A stretch of DNA of 64,000 bases from Kribbella rubisoli (GTDB taxonomy: Bacteria > Actinomycetota > Actinomycetes > Propionibacteriales > Kribbellaceae), in contig NZ_SHKR01000011.1 in NCBI RefSeq assembly GCF_004217145.1, forward strand, positions 1,612,001-1,676,000. Direction: 5' to 3'. This document shows, piece after piece, positions 42,880 to 52,079 of this stretch. Position 1 is the stretch's first letter. Each line of letters opens with the position of its first letter. Below the pieces are notes generated by a model. It was not told the origin of the DNA, did not search any database, and saw only the letters and a program-made list of their open reading frames with translations. Made by a program: the position numbers and the translations under genes.

Positions 42880-45879
42880 ATGCCCGGGCCCTGTCCCCGA
42901 TGGCAGCCTGAGCCCGTGCTCAACTCAGCGACCGCGGGAACGGCCCGGATCAGCCAGCGCAAGAGCTGGTGGTCAGCGGGCGTTCGACCGCACGAGTTGA
43001 CCCACTCCGCGCCGGCCTGGGCCGAGTACGTGGAGCGCAGTACCTCTCTCCCACCGAGCGCGCCTGCCGCCGGTCGAGACCCTGCAGGGACCGGTGTCAT
43101 TGGCGGCTACACGTCAGGTGGAGCGGCCGCGGCAACGGATGGGTCCGGCACGGACTGGCGGCAGGCGCTCATGCCTTGCCTGGAACCGCTCCTGGACTCG
43201 GCTCGCCGGGACCTGGCCGCGGCCGGGCACACCGGCGTACTCGCCGAGCAGTTCCTGCAGCGGCTAGGACTCCGCCTGGTCAAGCTGGCCGCCCGCACGC
43301 TGGTCCTGGAGCTCGCCCGGGCCCGGGACCGCGGCGAGCTGGCCGGCGACACCCCTGCCGCACGGTTCCTCGACTTCGCCCACCGGCTGGTCGGAGGGAG
43401 CGAGCTGGCGGAGTTGCTGGCCGCGTACCCGGTGCTGGCCCGGGTCCTGGGCGAATCGTGCCGACAGGGCGTCGAGGGTCACCTCGAGCTGCTGGCCCGA
43501 CTCGCCGAGGACCGTGAGTCACTCGTCACCGGACTACTGGACGGCCGCGACCCCGGCGCACTGACCTCGATCGACCCCGGCGGCGACCCGCACCGGGGTG
43601 GTCGGTGCACAGCGATCCTCACGTTCGCGGACGGACGCCGGCTGGTGTACAAGCCGCGTTCGCTGGAGCTTCACCAGCACTTCAACACCTTCGTCGACTG
43701 GCTGAACGCCAAGACCGCAGTGGACATCCGCACGGTCGGCCTACAGACCCGGGACAGCTACGGCTGGCTGGAGTACGTCGACCACGAGCCGTGCGAAGAC
43801 TTCGCCGGCGTACGGCGGTTCTACCAGCGGCAAGGTGCTCTGCTGGCTTTGCTGTACGTGCTCGACGGCACCGACATGCACTTCGAGAACCTGATCGCCG
43901 CCGGCGACCAGCCGGTGCTGGTGGACGTCGAGACGCTGTTCCACCCCAGTCGGCTCCCGGCGACGGCGTCGAGCCACGATCCGGCGGACCGCGCGCTGGT
44001 TGCCTCGGTGTACCGCACGGCGCTGCTTCCGCTGCTCGTGCCGGGAGAGTTCGGCGTCGCGGATGTGTCCGGTCTCGGCGGCGGGTCGACCGCTCCGACG
44101 AGCGTGGTCGACTGGGCCGACGCGGGACTGGACTCCATGCACCTGGTGCGTCGTCCCGGACAGACGACCAACGCCGTCAACCGGCCGATGCTGGACGGGG
44201 CGACGATCGAGCCGCGCGAGCATGAGATCGCTGTACTGACAGGATTCCGGGCCGCGTATGAGGCGATTGCCCGGCACCGCGAGGAGTTCCTCGGACCGCA
44301 CGGATTGCTGGCGCAGTGCGCCTCGGACGAACTCCGGTTCGTTCCGCGCAGCACGTCTCTGTACAAAGGTCTGCTGGATGAGTCGACCCACCCGGACGCA
44401 CTGCGTGACGCGGCCGGCCGGAGTCAGCTGCTGGACCTGTTGTGGGATGCCGACGAATCGCTGCACGCGATCGTCCCGCAGGAGCTCGCCGACCTGTGGG
44501 CAGGCGACGTACCGCTGTTCACTGCTCGCCCGGACAGCACCGACGTGTGGGCGTCGGACGGCACCCGGATCGCCGATGTCCTCGCAACTACAGGGCTTGC
44601 GGCGGTCGAGGCGAAGATCGCAAACCTCAGTGACGTGGACGAGCATCGGCAGACCTGGCTGATCTCCGCGTCGCTGGCCACCCGTCCGGAGCCGATCAAG
44701 CACGTCAGTACGAGGACGAGGCAACATCTCGGCACGACCGAAGCCGACCCCGATCAGCTCCTCGCCGCGGCCACCGACATCGCCGACGAGATCGTCGCGC
44801 AGGTGATCGGTGAAACCGGCGGCGCGGCCAACTGGCTCGGTCTCGAACTGCTCGACGACCACCACTGGGCTGTGCGTCCCATGGGCGCCGGCCTGTCCAA
44901 CGGCTACACCGGTACGGCGCTGTTCCTCGCACAGGTCGGCGCCCTCACCGGAGCCGGCAAGTACTACGAACTGGCCCGCGACGCGATCCGTCCGATCCCG
45001 CTGCTGCTCGAAGCGCTGGCCGGTGACCTGGAGTCGGCTCAATTCGTCGGACCGGGCTTCCACGGCCTCGGCGGTATCAGCTACGGCCTCCACCGGCTGT
45101 CCACGCTGCTCGGAGACTCCGGACTGACCAGCTGGCTGACAGCATCGCTGGAGCTCACCGAGCAGCTCACGACGGACACCACCGAGTTCCCGTCGTACGT
45201 CGAAGGCGCGGCCGGCGGACTGGCCGCGATGCAAGCAATAACAGGATTTCCGGCCGCCGACCGATTGGCCGAGCGGTATGCGAATCACCTGGCCACCACA
45301 GTCGAGAGCGGCCTCCGTGGCCGAGTAGCAGCGGATCACGGCTTCGCTCGCGGCTATCAGGGGATCGCATGGTCGCTCGGACAGTACGGCGTACCTGGTG
45401 ACAGGTACCTGGATGCCGCCCGGACAGCAGCCGACCTCGACCGGCGGAACGCACCCGCCGGCCACGGCTGGTGCTCGGGCGACGCCGGGACCGCACTGGC
45501 TCGGGCGGCGGCCGGAGTACCAGCGGACCTCGACAGCTACCTGAGGGCCGCGAAAGAACGTCCGGTGCTCGCCGACCTGAGTCTGTGCCACGGCGAGCTC
45601 GGCGCGGTGGAGTCACTGATGTGGCTCGCCGCACGTGAGTACCCAACTGCAGAGGCGGTACGACGACGTCGTGCCGGGTTGGTGCTCGCGGCAGTGCAGC
45701 AGTACGGGCCGCAGTGCGGAACACCACGCGCCGTACCGTCTCCAGGCCTGCTGACCGGTCTGGCTGGGATCGGATACGGGCTGCTCCGTCTTGCGTACCC
45801 CGAACGGGTTCCGTCCGTCCTGTTGCTCGAACCAACCGCCGGGTCGAGGTGTGGCACAGCGCCAGAGCCCACACAGTGA
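42880..45879 (+). CDS. lanM: Class II lanthipeptide synthetase LanM
   Basis: 999 aa, normal LanM length. The N-terminal DUF4135 dehydratase domain is at about residues 140-620; RRLVYKPRSLELHQHFNTFV (about 251-270) and the lipid-kinase-like DVETLFHPS are typical. The C-terminal LanC-like cyclase is at about 650-990, with zinc ligands Cys865 (GWCSGDAG), Cys903 and His904 (LCHGELG). It should dehydrate Ser/Thr in a leader-bearing peptide and catalyse thioether closure. The ATG has a GGGGG stretch about 10 bp upstream; GTG 42916 is an alternative. The only small gene beside it encodes a peptide with no Cys, and no LanT exporter or protease gene is adjacent. Confidence 0.92.
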   Translation: MPGPCPRWQPEPVLNSATAGTARISQRKSWWSAGVRPHELTHSAPAWAEYVERSTSLPPSAPAAGRDPAGTGVIGGYTSGGAAAATDGSGTDWRQALMPCLEPLLDSARRDLAAAGHTGVLAEQFLQRLGLRLVKLAARTLVLELARARDRGELAGDTPAARFLDFAHRLVGGSELAELLAAYPVLARVLGESCRQGVEGHLELLARLAEDRESLVTGLLDGRDPGALTSIDPGGDPHRGGRCTAILTFADGRRLVYKPRSLELHQHFNTFVDWLNAKTAVDIRTVGLQTRDSYGWLEYVDHEPCEDFAGVRRFYQRQGALLALLYVLDGTDMHFENLIAAGDQPVLVDVETLFHPSRLPATASSHDPADRALVASVYRTALLPLLVPGEFGVADVSGLGGGSTAPTSVVDWADAGLDSMHLVRRPGQTTNAVNRPMLDGATIEPREHEIAVLTGFRAAYEAIARHREEFLGPHGLLAQCASDELRFVPRSTSLYKGLLDESTHPDALRDAAGRSQLLDLLWDADESLHAIVPQELADLWAGDVPLFTARPDSTDVWASDGTRIADVLATTGLAAVEAKIANLSDVDEHRQTWLISASLATRPEPIKHVSTRTRQHLGTTEADPDQLLAAATDIADEIVAQVIGETGGAANWLGLELLDDHHWAVRPMGAGLSNGYTGTALFLAQVGALTGAGKYYELARDAIRPIPLLLEALAGDLESAQFVGPGFHGLGGISYGLHRLSTLLGDSGLTSWLTASLELTEQLTTDTTEFPSYVEGAAGGLAAMQAITGFPAADRLAERYANHLATTVESGLRGRVAADHGFARGYQGIAWSLGQYGVPGDRYLDAARTAADLDRRNAPAGHGWCSGDAGTALARAAAGVPADLDSYLRAAKERPVLADLSLCHGELGAVESLMWLAAREYPTAEAVRRRRAGLVLAAVQQYGPQCGTPRAVPSPGLLTGLAGIGYGLLRLAYPERVPSVLLLEPTAGSRCGTAPEPTQ

Positions 45880-45892
45880 CAAGGGGAACGAC

Positions 45893-46120
45893 ATGACCGC
45901 CCAGCACCACACCGCACAGCACCACGATGTTCAGCCCAGCACCACGGCCGACGCACAGTCCGCCGCTCCGGAACACACTGACCCGCTCGGTCCGATCACG
46001 TTGCCGATGCGGCACAAGGTCGGCATGCGCGCGATGGCCCTGGTCGGAACCGTCGGCCTGAGCGCATTGGCAGCCGCCGTAGTGGCGGCGCCCGACGGCC
46101 GCCCGTTCGGCACGATCTAG
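45893..46120 (+). CDS. 75-aa cysteine-free peptide, candidate LanM substrate or membrane peptide
   Basis: It begins MTAQHHTAQHHDVQP, with a His/Gln/Thr-rich hydrophilic N-terminal half (residues 1-35). A basic joint MRHKVGMR (39-46) is followed by a hydrophobic stretch (AMALVGTVGLSALAAAVVAA, residues 47-66) and the tail PDGRPFGTI. There is no Cys. The ATG, 14 bp after the lanM stop, has a strong AAGGGG ribosome-binding site and is followed by a terminator, so it is a real co-transcribed gene. The N-terminal half could be a leader and the C-terminal part a core with Ser/Thr (T53, S57, T74) but no ring-forming thiol. Alternatively it is a single-span membrane peptide. I do not recognise a family. 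Confidence 0.75.
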   Translation: MTAQHHTAQHHDVQPSTTADAQSAAPEHTDPLGPITLPMRHKVGMRAMALVGTVGLSALAAAVVAAPDGRPFGTI

Positions 46121-46154
46121 GTTCGACGACCTGCTGGCACACACCAGCGAACGT

Positions 46155-46190
46155 TTGACCGAGGGTCCGGTACAACCGGCCCTCGGTCAA
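46155..46190 (+). terminator. Terminator hairpin after the lanM-peptide operon
   Basis: TTGACCGAGGG (46155-46165) pairs perfectly with CCCTCGGTCAA (46180-46190), and CCGG/CCGG extends the stem inward. It lies 34 bp after the small-peptide stop codon. Confidence 0.75.
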
Positions 46191-46232
46191 GCTATCTGCG
46201 GTGACAGCAATTCGTCGTTACAGTTGGCAATC

Positions 46233-49157
46233 GTGCAGACCCGTTCGCCTACCGTCGTCGGCAGAGCCCGGGAGATCGAGAGCCACCACCGCCTGCTGGC
46301 CGGCGCCGGTGACGGTCGGGGTGGTGCGATCTTCCTGGTCGGCGAGCCCGGCATCGGAAAGAGCCGGCTTGCCGCGACGGCTACCACCGAGGCGCTCGAC
46401 GCGGGCATGACGACGCTGCGCGGACGGGTCGGGGCGATCGGCACGATGGTTGCCTTCCGCCCGTTCACCGAGGCGCTGCTGTCGCTCATCCGGCGTGGTG
46501 AGATGCCCGCGACCGAGGTCCTCGGGCCGTACCAGCAGGTGCTCGGCCGGCTCGTTCCGGACTGGGACGACGGTACCGCGCACGACACCGCTGCGTCACC
46601 GGTCGTACTCGGGGAGGCAGTACTGCGACTGCTGACCCTCGTCGGCCGGGAGCACGGGTGCTTACTCGTCCTTGAAGACCTGCACGGTTCCGACCCGGAG
46701 ACGCTGGCCGTGATCGAGTACATGCTCGACAACCTGGACAACCAGCCGATCGCGCTCGTCGCGACGATGCGGTCCGAGACCTGCGCGGCGTACGAGCTGG
46801 CACGGTTGTCGGCGCAGCGAGGTACCGCCGAACTGATCGAGCTGCAACCGCTGCGGCGGACGGAGGTTGCCGAGCTCGCCGCGGGTTGCCTCGAGGTTCC
46901 GGTCGACGGCGTGCCGGAGCAGCTGGCGGACCAGTTGTGGAACGACAGCGCCGGAGTCCCCTTCATCGTCGAAGAGCTGCTGCAGGAGGCGAACCGCAGC
47001 GGACAGCTGGTGTCCGGTCCGGACGGCAGCGTGCAGGTGGTCGACGACCTGCACACGAACGTCCCGGCCGCGGTGGTGCGCAGTATCAGCAGCCGTACCG
47101 CGCAGCTCGGGCCGCAGTCGCGGGACATCCTCGTGCTCGCCGCGGTGATCGGGCACCGGTTCCCGCTGAGCGTCGTACGCGAGGCGACCGGGACGGACGA
47201 ACGCCAACTGCTGGCCACGCTCCGGGCCGGCGTGGCCGCCCAGCTGGTCGGTCCGGACGAGCCGGCGCCCGACTGGTACGCGTTCCGGCATCCGCTCACC
47301 GCCGAATCGCTGCTCGCCGGCCTGACGCCGACCGAACGGTCGAACCTGGCCAGTCGCTGCGCCGACGCGGTCGAGGCACTGCATCCCGGTCTGCCGGGCG
47401 AGTGGTGCCCGATGGTCGCCGAGCTCGCCGACACCGGTGGCGACAGCATCCGTGCCGGGCGGCTGTTCGCGCTGGCCGGCCGCCGGTCGTTCGACGACGG
47501 CTCGACCGGGTCGGCGGCCAACCTGCTCGAGCGGGCGAACACCCTGCTCATCGCCGATCCCGATATCAGCCACCGGGCAGACGTGCTCGGCTCGCTGCTG
47601 CTCGCGCTGAGCGAGACCGGGGGCTACGAGCACATCGCCACCCACGCCGCGACCGTTGACGAACTGGCGGACCGCAACCTCGACAGCCGCAAGGTCGCCG
47701 CACTGCACGTCCAGCTCGCCAACGCCGAAATGATGGCCGGTCGCTGGTCTGCCGCGCTGACGCATGTCGCGACCGCCCGCACCTTGCTCGGCAGCGATGC
47801 CGGCGACGCCGATCTCGCCCCGGTCGACGCGATCGCGGCCAACCTCGAGCTGGCCCGCACGAGCCCTGGCCGGCTCAAGACCGCGACCGAACTGGCTCTC
47901 CGCGCGGCCGCGGCGGCCGAACGCGCGGAGCTGCCCGAGGTGGCCTGCGAGTCTCTGCAACTGCTGGGGATCCTGGCCCGCGAGCACGACCTCGACCGGT
48001 CGGTCGACTACTTCCATCGGGCCCGGCAGATCGCCGAGGACCAAGGGATGACGCACCAGCGAGTCGCCTCGCACTTCTTCCAGGCGGGCACCATCTGCCT
48101 CGCGAACGGCAGCATCCTCGAGCTCGAGCAGGCCCGGCAGCAGGCTTTGCGGATCGGCGCCATCCAGTTGATGTACGAGATGGACGGCATCCTCGGCCAG
48201 CAGGCGATCCTGCGGTCCGAGTACGCCCGGGCCGCCGAGATCATCGCCGAGTGCCTGGAGGTCACCCGGCGACTACGGATGGGGCGGGCCGCGACCTATT
48301 TCCTGGCGATCAAGGCGATGCTGGAGGCGCACCAGGGCCATCGGGCCGCGATGGAAGCAGCGCTGGCCGAGGTCGCGAACTGGGGTGGCGAGCGAGCGTC
48401 GTACGAGTTGCCGTACTCCTACGGGCTGGCGCGGGCGTTCTGCGCGTTGCTCGAGGAGAACCGCGAGCTGGCCGACTCCGACCTGGCGCAGGCGCTCGCG
48501 TACGACGCGCAGAACCCGACCACCCTGCACCTGACCGGCAAGAACGGTCTGGCGCTGCTGCTCGGCGTACTGTCCGGGCGCAACGGCTGGGCGCACTTCG
48601 AGGCGGTGACCGCGACCGCGGCGAGCGGGATGCGGTGGAACAGGCAGTTCGTCCAGTTCGCAGAGGCCGTACTGCTCGGCCGGGACGGCAAGGTCGAAGC
48701 AGCCAACGCCAAGGTGCAGGAGGCGACGGAGACCGCGGCGCTGTTCCCGCTGGCGCGAAACCTCGGCCTGCGTCTGGTTGCCGAGCCTGCCTACGCCGAC
48801 GGGTGGGGTGATCCGGTCGGGTGGTTGCGGCTGGCCGAGGACTACTTCCACACCGCGGGCATCCCGGCCGTGGCGAGTGCTTGTCGCGGTCTGATGCGGC
48901 AGCTCGGCGCGACGGTCTCCCAGCGGCGGAACGGATCGGAGCTGGTTCCGGCGCACCTGCGGCAGCTCGGGATCACCACTCGTGAGTTCGAGGTGTGCCA
49001 GCTGCTGGTGGACAGGATCGGGAACAAGTCGATCGCGTCCCGGCTGCACATCTCGCCGCGGACCGTGGAGAAGCATGTGGCGAGTCTGATGAGTAAGACC
49101 CAGCAACCGGATCGGGAGGCACTGAGCAGTTTTGCCCGGACCGCGCTCCAGGGTTGA
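46233..49157 (+). CDS. LuxR-family ATPase transcriptional regulator (LAL/MalT-like)
   Basis: 974 aa. An AAA/STAND ATPase domain opens TVVGRAREIESHHRLLAGAG, with Walker A GEPGIGKS (residues about 37-44) and Walker B CLLVLEDLHGSD. A long helical/TPR-like middle follows, then a C-terminal LuxR HTH (TTREFEVCQLLVDRIGNKSI, then SPRTVEKHVASLMSKT). LAL proteins are large activators often found in biosynthetic gene clusters. The start GTG 46233 is preceded by TACAGT (46219-46224) eight bases upstream; extensions to 46155 run into the terminator hairpin. The gene directly follows lanM and the small peptide, so it is the likely local activator. Confidence 0.9.
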   Translation: MQTRSPTVVGRAREIESHHRLLAGAGDGRGGAIFLVGEPGIGKSRLAATATTEALDAGMTTLRGRVGAIGTMVAFRPFTEALLSLIRRGEMPATEVLGPYQQVLGRLVPDWDDGTAHDTAASPVVLGEAVLRLLTLVGREHGCLLVLEDLHGSDPETLAVIEYMLDNLDNQPIALVATMRSETCAAYELARLSAQRGTAELIELQPLRRTEVAELAAGCLEVPVDGVPEQLADQLWNDSAGVPFIVEELLQEANRSGQLVSGPDGSVQVVDDLHTNVPAAVVRSISSRTAQLGPQSRDILVLAAVIGHRFPLSVVREATGTDERQLLATLRAGVAAQLVGPDEPAPDWYAFRHPLTAESLLAGLTPTERSNLASRCADAVEALHPGLPGEWCPMVAELADTGGDSIRAGRLFALAGRRSFDDGSTGSAANLLERANTLLIADPDISHRADVLGSLLLALSETGGYEHIATHAATVDELADRNLDSRKVAALHVQLANAEMMAGRWSAALTHVATARTLLGSDAGDADLAPVDAIAANLELARTSPGRLKTATELALRAAAAAERAELPEVACESLQLLGILAREHDLDRSVDYFHRARQIAEDQGMTHQRVASHFFQAGTICLANGSILELEQARQQALRIGAIQLMYEMDGILGQQAILRSEYARAAEIIAECLEVTRRLRMGRAATYFLAIKAMLEAHQGHRAAMEAALAEVANWGGERASYELPYSYGLARAFCALLEENRELADSDLAQALAYDAQNPTTLHLTGKNGLALLLGVLSGRNGWAHFEAVTATAASGMRWNRQFVQFAEAVLLGRDGKVEAANAKVQEATETAALFPLARNLGLRLVAEPAYADGWGDPVGWLRLAEDYFHTAGIPAVASACRGLMRQLGATVSQRRNGSELVPAHLRQLGITTREFEVCQLLVDRIGNKSIASRLHISPRTVEKHVASLMSKTQQPDREALSSFARTALQG

Positions 49158-49307
49158 GCCATAACCTGACCCGATTCCGGACAGCGATGCGTGTGCTGGA
49201 ACATCTGGCACCTGTTGGGTGATAGTTGTCGACTCACGCATCGGTCTCCGCCAACCGACGCGGCCAGTGGACAGTATTTACGAACGCTCGCTATCTATAC
49301 TGTGCGA

Positions 49308-50558
49308 GTGGCAGGCAAGGGGTCGGACATGAGCAAGGGAACGGTCGGCGGCGGCGGTACGACGATGCTGCGGCGGATCAATGTCGCCTCGGTCCTGGAT
49401 GCGGTCCGACGGTCCGCGCCGGCACCGTTGCGCGTCGCTGAACTGGTCGAACGGACCGGTCTGGCCAGACCGACGGTCGCACAGGCCGTCGACGAGCTGC
49501 TGGACGCCGGTTGGCTGCAGCAGCACGGCCCCGATTCCGCTGACCGATCGCTCGGTCGCCCGGCGATCCGCGTCTCGCTGCGCGGCCGCGCCGCGCCGGT
49601 GCTCGGCCTCGACGTCGGTCCGCACCGCGTGACCGTCGGCGTCTCCGACCTGGCCGGCCGCAAGCTGTCGCTGGTACGGCGCTCTGGACCGGGCTGGACC
49701 GCACAGGAGCTGCTCGGCGTCATCGGTGAGGTGATCACCGAGGCGCTCGCGGAGGCCGAGGTGCCGGCCGAGGACGTGGCCGCTGCCGTCGCCGCGAGCC
49801 CTGGCATCGTCGACGAGCACACCGGGCGGGTCCAGCTGGTTCCCAGCGTGCCGGGCTGGTCGGCGATCGACCTGATCAAGCACGTGCGCGGTCTGCTCGA
49901 CTGCCCGGTTATGCTGGACAACGACGCCAACCTGGCCGCGCTGGCGATCGCTGCCGCGCGAGGTGGCACCGGCACGCTGCTGGCGGTCCAGTGGGGCGAG
50001 CGGCTCGGTGCGGGCATCGTCATCGACGGCCGGCTGCACCGGGGCACCGGAGCGGCCGGTGAGATCGGCTTCATCGCCACAGGTCCGGATGACGTGATCA
50101 ACCCCGAGGACAGCCGCGGACCGCTCGAGCGTGCGGTCGGCTCGGAGGCAATCGCGGCACTCGGACGTCAGGCCGCGCTGGACCACCCGGAGTCGCGTCT
50201 CGCCGAGCTGGGCGGAGACCAGCTGGACACCGCGGACGTGTTCGCCGCTGCGGCGGATCGTGACCCGGTCGCGCAGGCCGTCGTACAGCAGGTCGCGCGG
50301 TCGTTCGCGCGTGCACTGGCTCCGTCCATCCTGGTGCTGGACCCGACCGCCGTGGTCATCGGCGGCGGTGTGGCGCGAGCCGGCGCCGTACTGCTGGACG
50401 CCATCTCCGACCAGCTGCGCCTACTGACGCTCAACCACCCGAAGCTGGAGCTGTCCGCCCTGGCCGAGGACGCCGTGGTCACCGGCGCGATGCGCATGGC
50501 CCTGGACGAGGTCTGGCAGCGCAAGCTCCCAACCCCTGCCATGACCAGCACTACCTAG
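49308..50558 (+). CDS. ROK family transcriptional regulator (zinc motif absent)
   Basis: 416 aa. The N-terminal winged HTH (VAELVERTGLARPTVAQAVD, about residues 45-64) is followed by a ROK/sugar-kinase-like domain with LGLDVGPHRVTVGVSD (phosphate-1 region) and the GTGAAGEIGF motif. ROK proteins usually continue with a CxCGxxGC zinc motif; here IATGPDDVINPEDSRGPLER has no Cys, so the zinc site is lost. It is probably a sugar-responsive repressor with no clear local operon. The start at GTG 49308 follows a TATACT -10 by six bases; ATG 49329 with AAGGGG upstream is the alternative. Confidence 0.87.
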   Translation: MAGKGSDMSKGTVGGGGTTMLRRINVASVLDAVRRSAPAPLRVAELVERTGLARPTVAQAVDELLDAGWLQQHGPDSADRSLGRPAIRVSLRGRAAPVLGLDVGPHRVTVGVSDLAGRKLSLVRRSGPGWTAQELLGVIGEVITEALAEAEVPAEDVAAAVAASPGIVDEHTGRVQLVPSVPGWSAIDLIKHVRGLLDCPVMLDNDANLAALAIAAARGGTGTLLAVQWGERLGAGIVIDGRLHRGTGAAGEIGFIATGPDDVINPEDSRGPLERAVGSEAIAALGRQAALDHPESRLAELGGDQLDTADVFAAAADRDPVAQAVVQQVARSFARALAPSILVLDPTAVVIGGGVARAGAVLLDAISDQLRLLTLNHPKLELSALAEDAVVTGAMRMALDEVWQRKLPTPAMTSTT

Positions 50559-50561
50559 GCC

Positions 50562-51311
50562 TTACCGGGGTACGGCGGCGGCGATTGCGTCTGGCCGGTC
50601 CAGATGGACCAGGTGGGCGGAGTCCGGGAGCACCTCGACTGTGCCGCCGAGCTTGTCGGCCAGGCGGCGTTGGCCTGCCAGCCAGCGGGTGGCGGTGAAG
50701 CGGGAACTGCCGCCGGTGGCGACGAGCAGCGTGGTCGGAGCCAGTGCGCCGACCGGTCCCGCGACCAGCTTCTGTACCTCGGCGGCCAGCTCCCAGCTGC
50801 CCGCCAGTTCGTCCCAGAACAGCAGCCACGACGAGTCCGCGCCGTACCTGCTCCTCGCCGTTGCCTTCGACAACAGGTCGTGGTTCGACGTGCTGCCGAC
50901 GCGGACGCTCAGCCGGCGCAGTCCCGTACCGATGACGCTCGGTAGACCGGTCCGCCCGAGGAACCGCGCCAGCGCCCGCACCGCCCGGTCACCACGCGTG
51001 CCGGGGTAGAACGCACGCCAGCCCGTCTCCGAGGTCAGACTGGTGTCGACCAGCACCAGCCGGGTCACCTCGAGCGGCCGGGTGAGCGCCCAGCGCAGTA
51101 CGGCGAGTCCTCCGATCGAATGCCCGATCAATCCGATCTCCGCGTCGGGCGGTACGTCGGCCGCCGCGCGCAACGCGTCCACCTCGGACGTGATCGGCGT
51201 CAGCCACGGATCGATCACGCGGACGTCCTCGTCCGGCAACAGCTCGACGACCCGGGCGAACTCCTCCGGAGTCTCGGCCAGGCCGGGCACCACGATCCAG
51301 ATCACGGTCAT
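50562..51311 (-). CDS. Alpha/beta hydrolase
   Basis: 249 aa. The nucleophile elbow GHSIGG holds the catalytic Ser (about residue 65), the C-terminal DSAHLVHLDRPD (about 231-242) provides the His, and the acidic residue is likely near TGGSSRF or VLPD. The oxyanion-hole region is VVPGLAETPEEF. There is no signal peptide. The substrate is unknown. The start ATG overlaps the stop of the upstream DUF998 gene by four bases, so both are expressed together. Confidence 0.85.
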   Translation of the reverse strand: MTVIWIVVPGLAETPEEFARVVELLPDEDVRVIDPWLTPITSEVDALRAAADVPPDAEIGLIGHSIGGLAVLRWALTRPLEVTRLVLVDTSLTSETGWRAFYPGTRGDRAVRALARFLGRTGLPSVIGTGLRRLSVRVGSTSNHDLLSKATARSRYGADSSWLLFWDELAGSWELAAEVQKLVAGPVGALAPTTLLVATGGSSRFTATRWLAGQRRLADKLGGTVEVLPDSAHLVHLDRPDAIAAAVPR

Positions 51312-51970
51312 CGAGAGAAAGCTTGCCTCAGACCTGGTAGCAAAGTCCCCAACATTAAGCAGAACAGCAGGGTAGAGGCCCGTTGCAGGATGCCCGGCGC
51401 AGCCACCTCCTGGCCGCTCAACGTCTCGTAGGCGACCACTGACCCGAGCCAGACCTGCGTGAGCAGGACCCCTCCGGCGAGTACGGCGAGCAGCTTGCTC
51501 CACCAACCGCCCCAGCCGCGGCGATACACCGCGATCAGAGCGAAGACGGCCATGGCAATCGTGCCGGCACCGGCAATGGTCGACGTCGCCTCGTGCAGCA
51601 CCAGCGCGGCGCCGGCCTGCCCGTTCACCTCGCTCGCACGGCACGCAGCGCTCACCGATGGCGCGCAGTCCATCGGTGAGAACGAGTCGAACATGGTCCC
51701 GAACGCGAAGACCGCAGTACTGATCAGCAGCCCGGCCAGCTCCCGACTCCGGCGGGCGAGCAGGACCGCGAGCAGTGTCAGCACGCTGCTGGACAGGTCC
51801 ATCGCCCGGGCATACAAGCTGGTCGACTGGTCCCGTGCGCCGAGCTCGCTCAGGAACGACGTGCGGACGCTCAGCGGGAACCCGGCCGCCGCCTCCAGCA
51901 GCAGGCTGCAGTAGAGCACCGCGGCGGCCAGCAACAGGTTGCGGACCGGGCGGTACGGGACAGCGTCCAT
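51308..51970 (-). CDS. DUF998 family membrane protein
   Basis: 220 aa with six hydrophobic segments. The first extracytoplasmic segment carries FPLSVRTSFLSELGARDQ, a conserved DUF998 motif, and FDSFSPMDCAP follows the third helix. Function unknown. Translationally coupled (ATGA) to the alpha/beta hydrolase. Confidence 0.82.
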   Translation of the reverse strand: MDAVPYRPVRNLLLAAAVLYCSLLLEAAAGFPLSVRTSFLSELGARDQSTSLYARAMDLSSSVLTLLAVLLARRSRELAGLLISTAVFAFGTMFDSFSPMDCAPSVSAACRASEVNGQAGAALVLHEATSTIAGAGTIAMAVFALIAVYRRGWGGWWSKLLAVLAGGVLLTQVWLGSVVAYETLSGQEVAAPGILQRASTLLFCLMLGTLLPGLRQAFSR

Positions 51971-52079
51971 GCTCGTCAGCGTGGCATGTCAACCAAAGTA
52001 TTGGCTGTGGCGTCAGGGGTAGGGTCGAGGTAGTGCTAGGTCGACCGAAGTCTCAGCGAACTAATGGGATGATCGGCTG

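Noticed and set aside
42612..42911. Small plus-strand frame before lanM as lanthipeptide precursor
   Set aside because: Arg/Ser/Pro-rich translation with Cys only near the middle, no leader-like acidic region, no good ribosome-binding site, and it overlaps both lanM and the hairpin.
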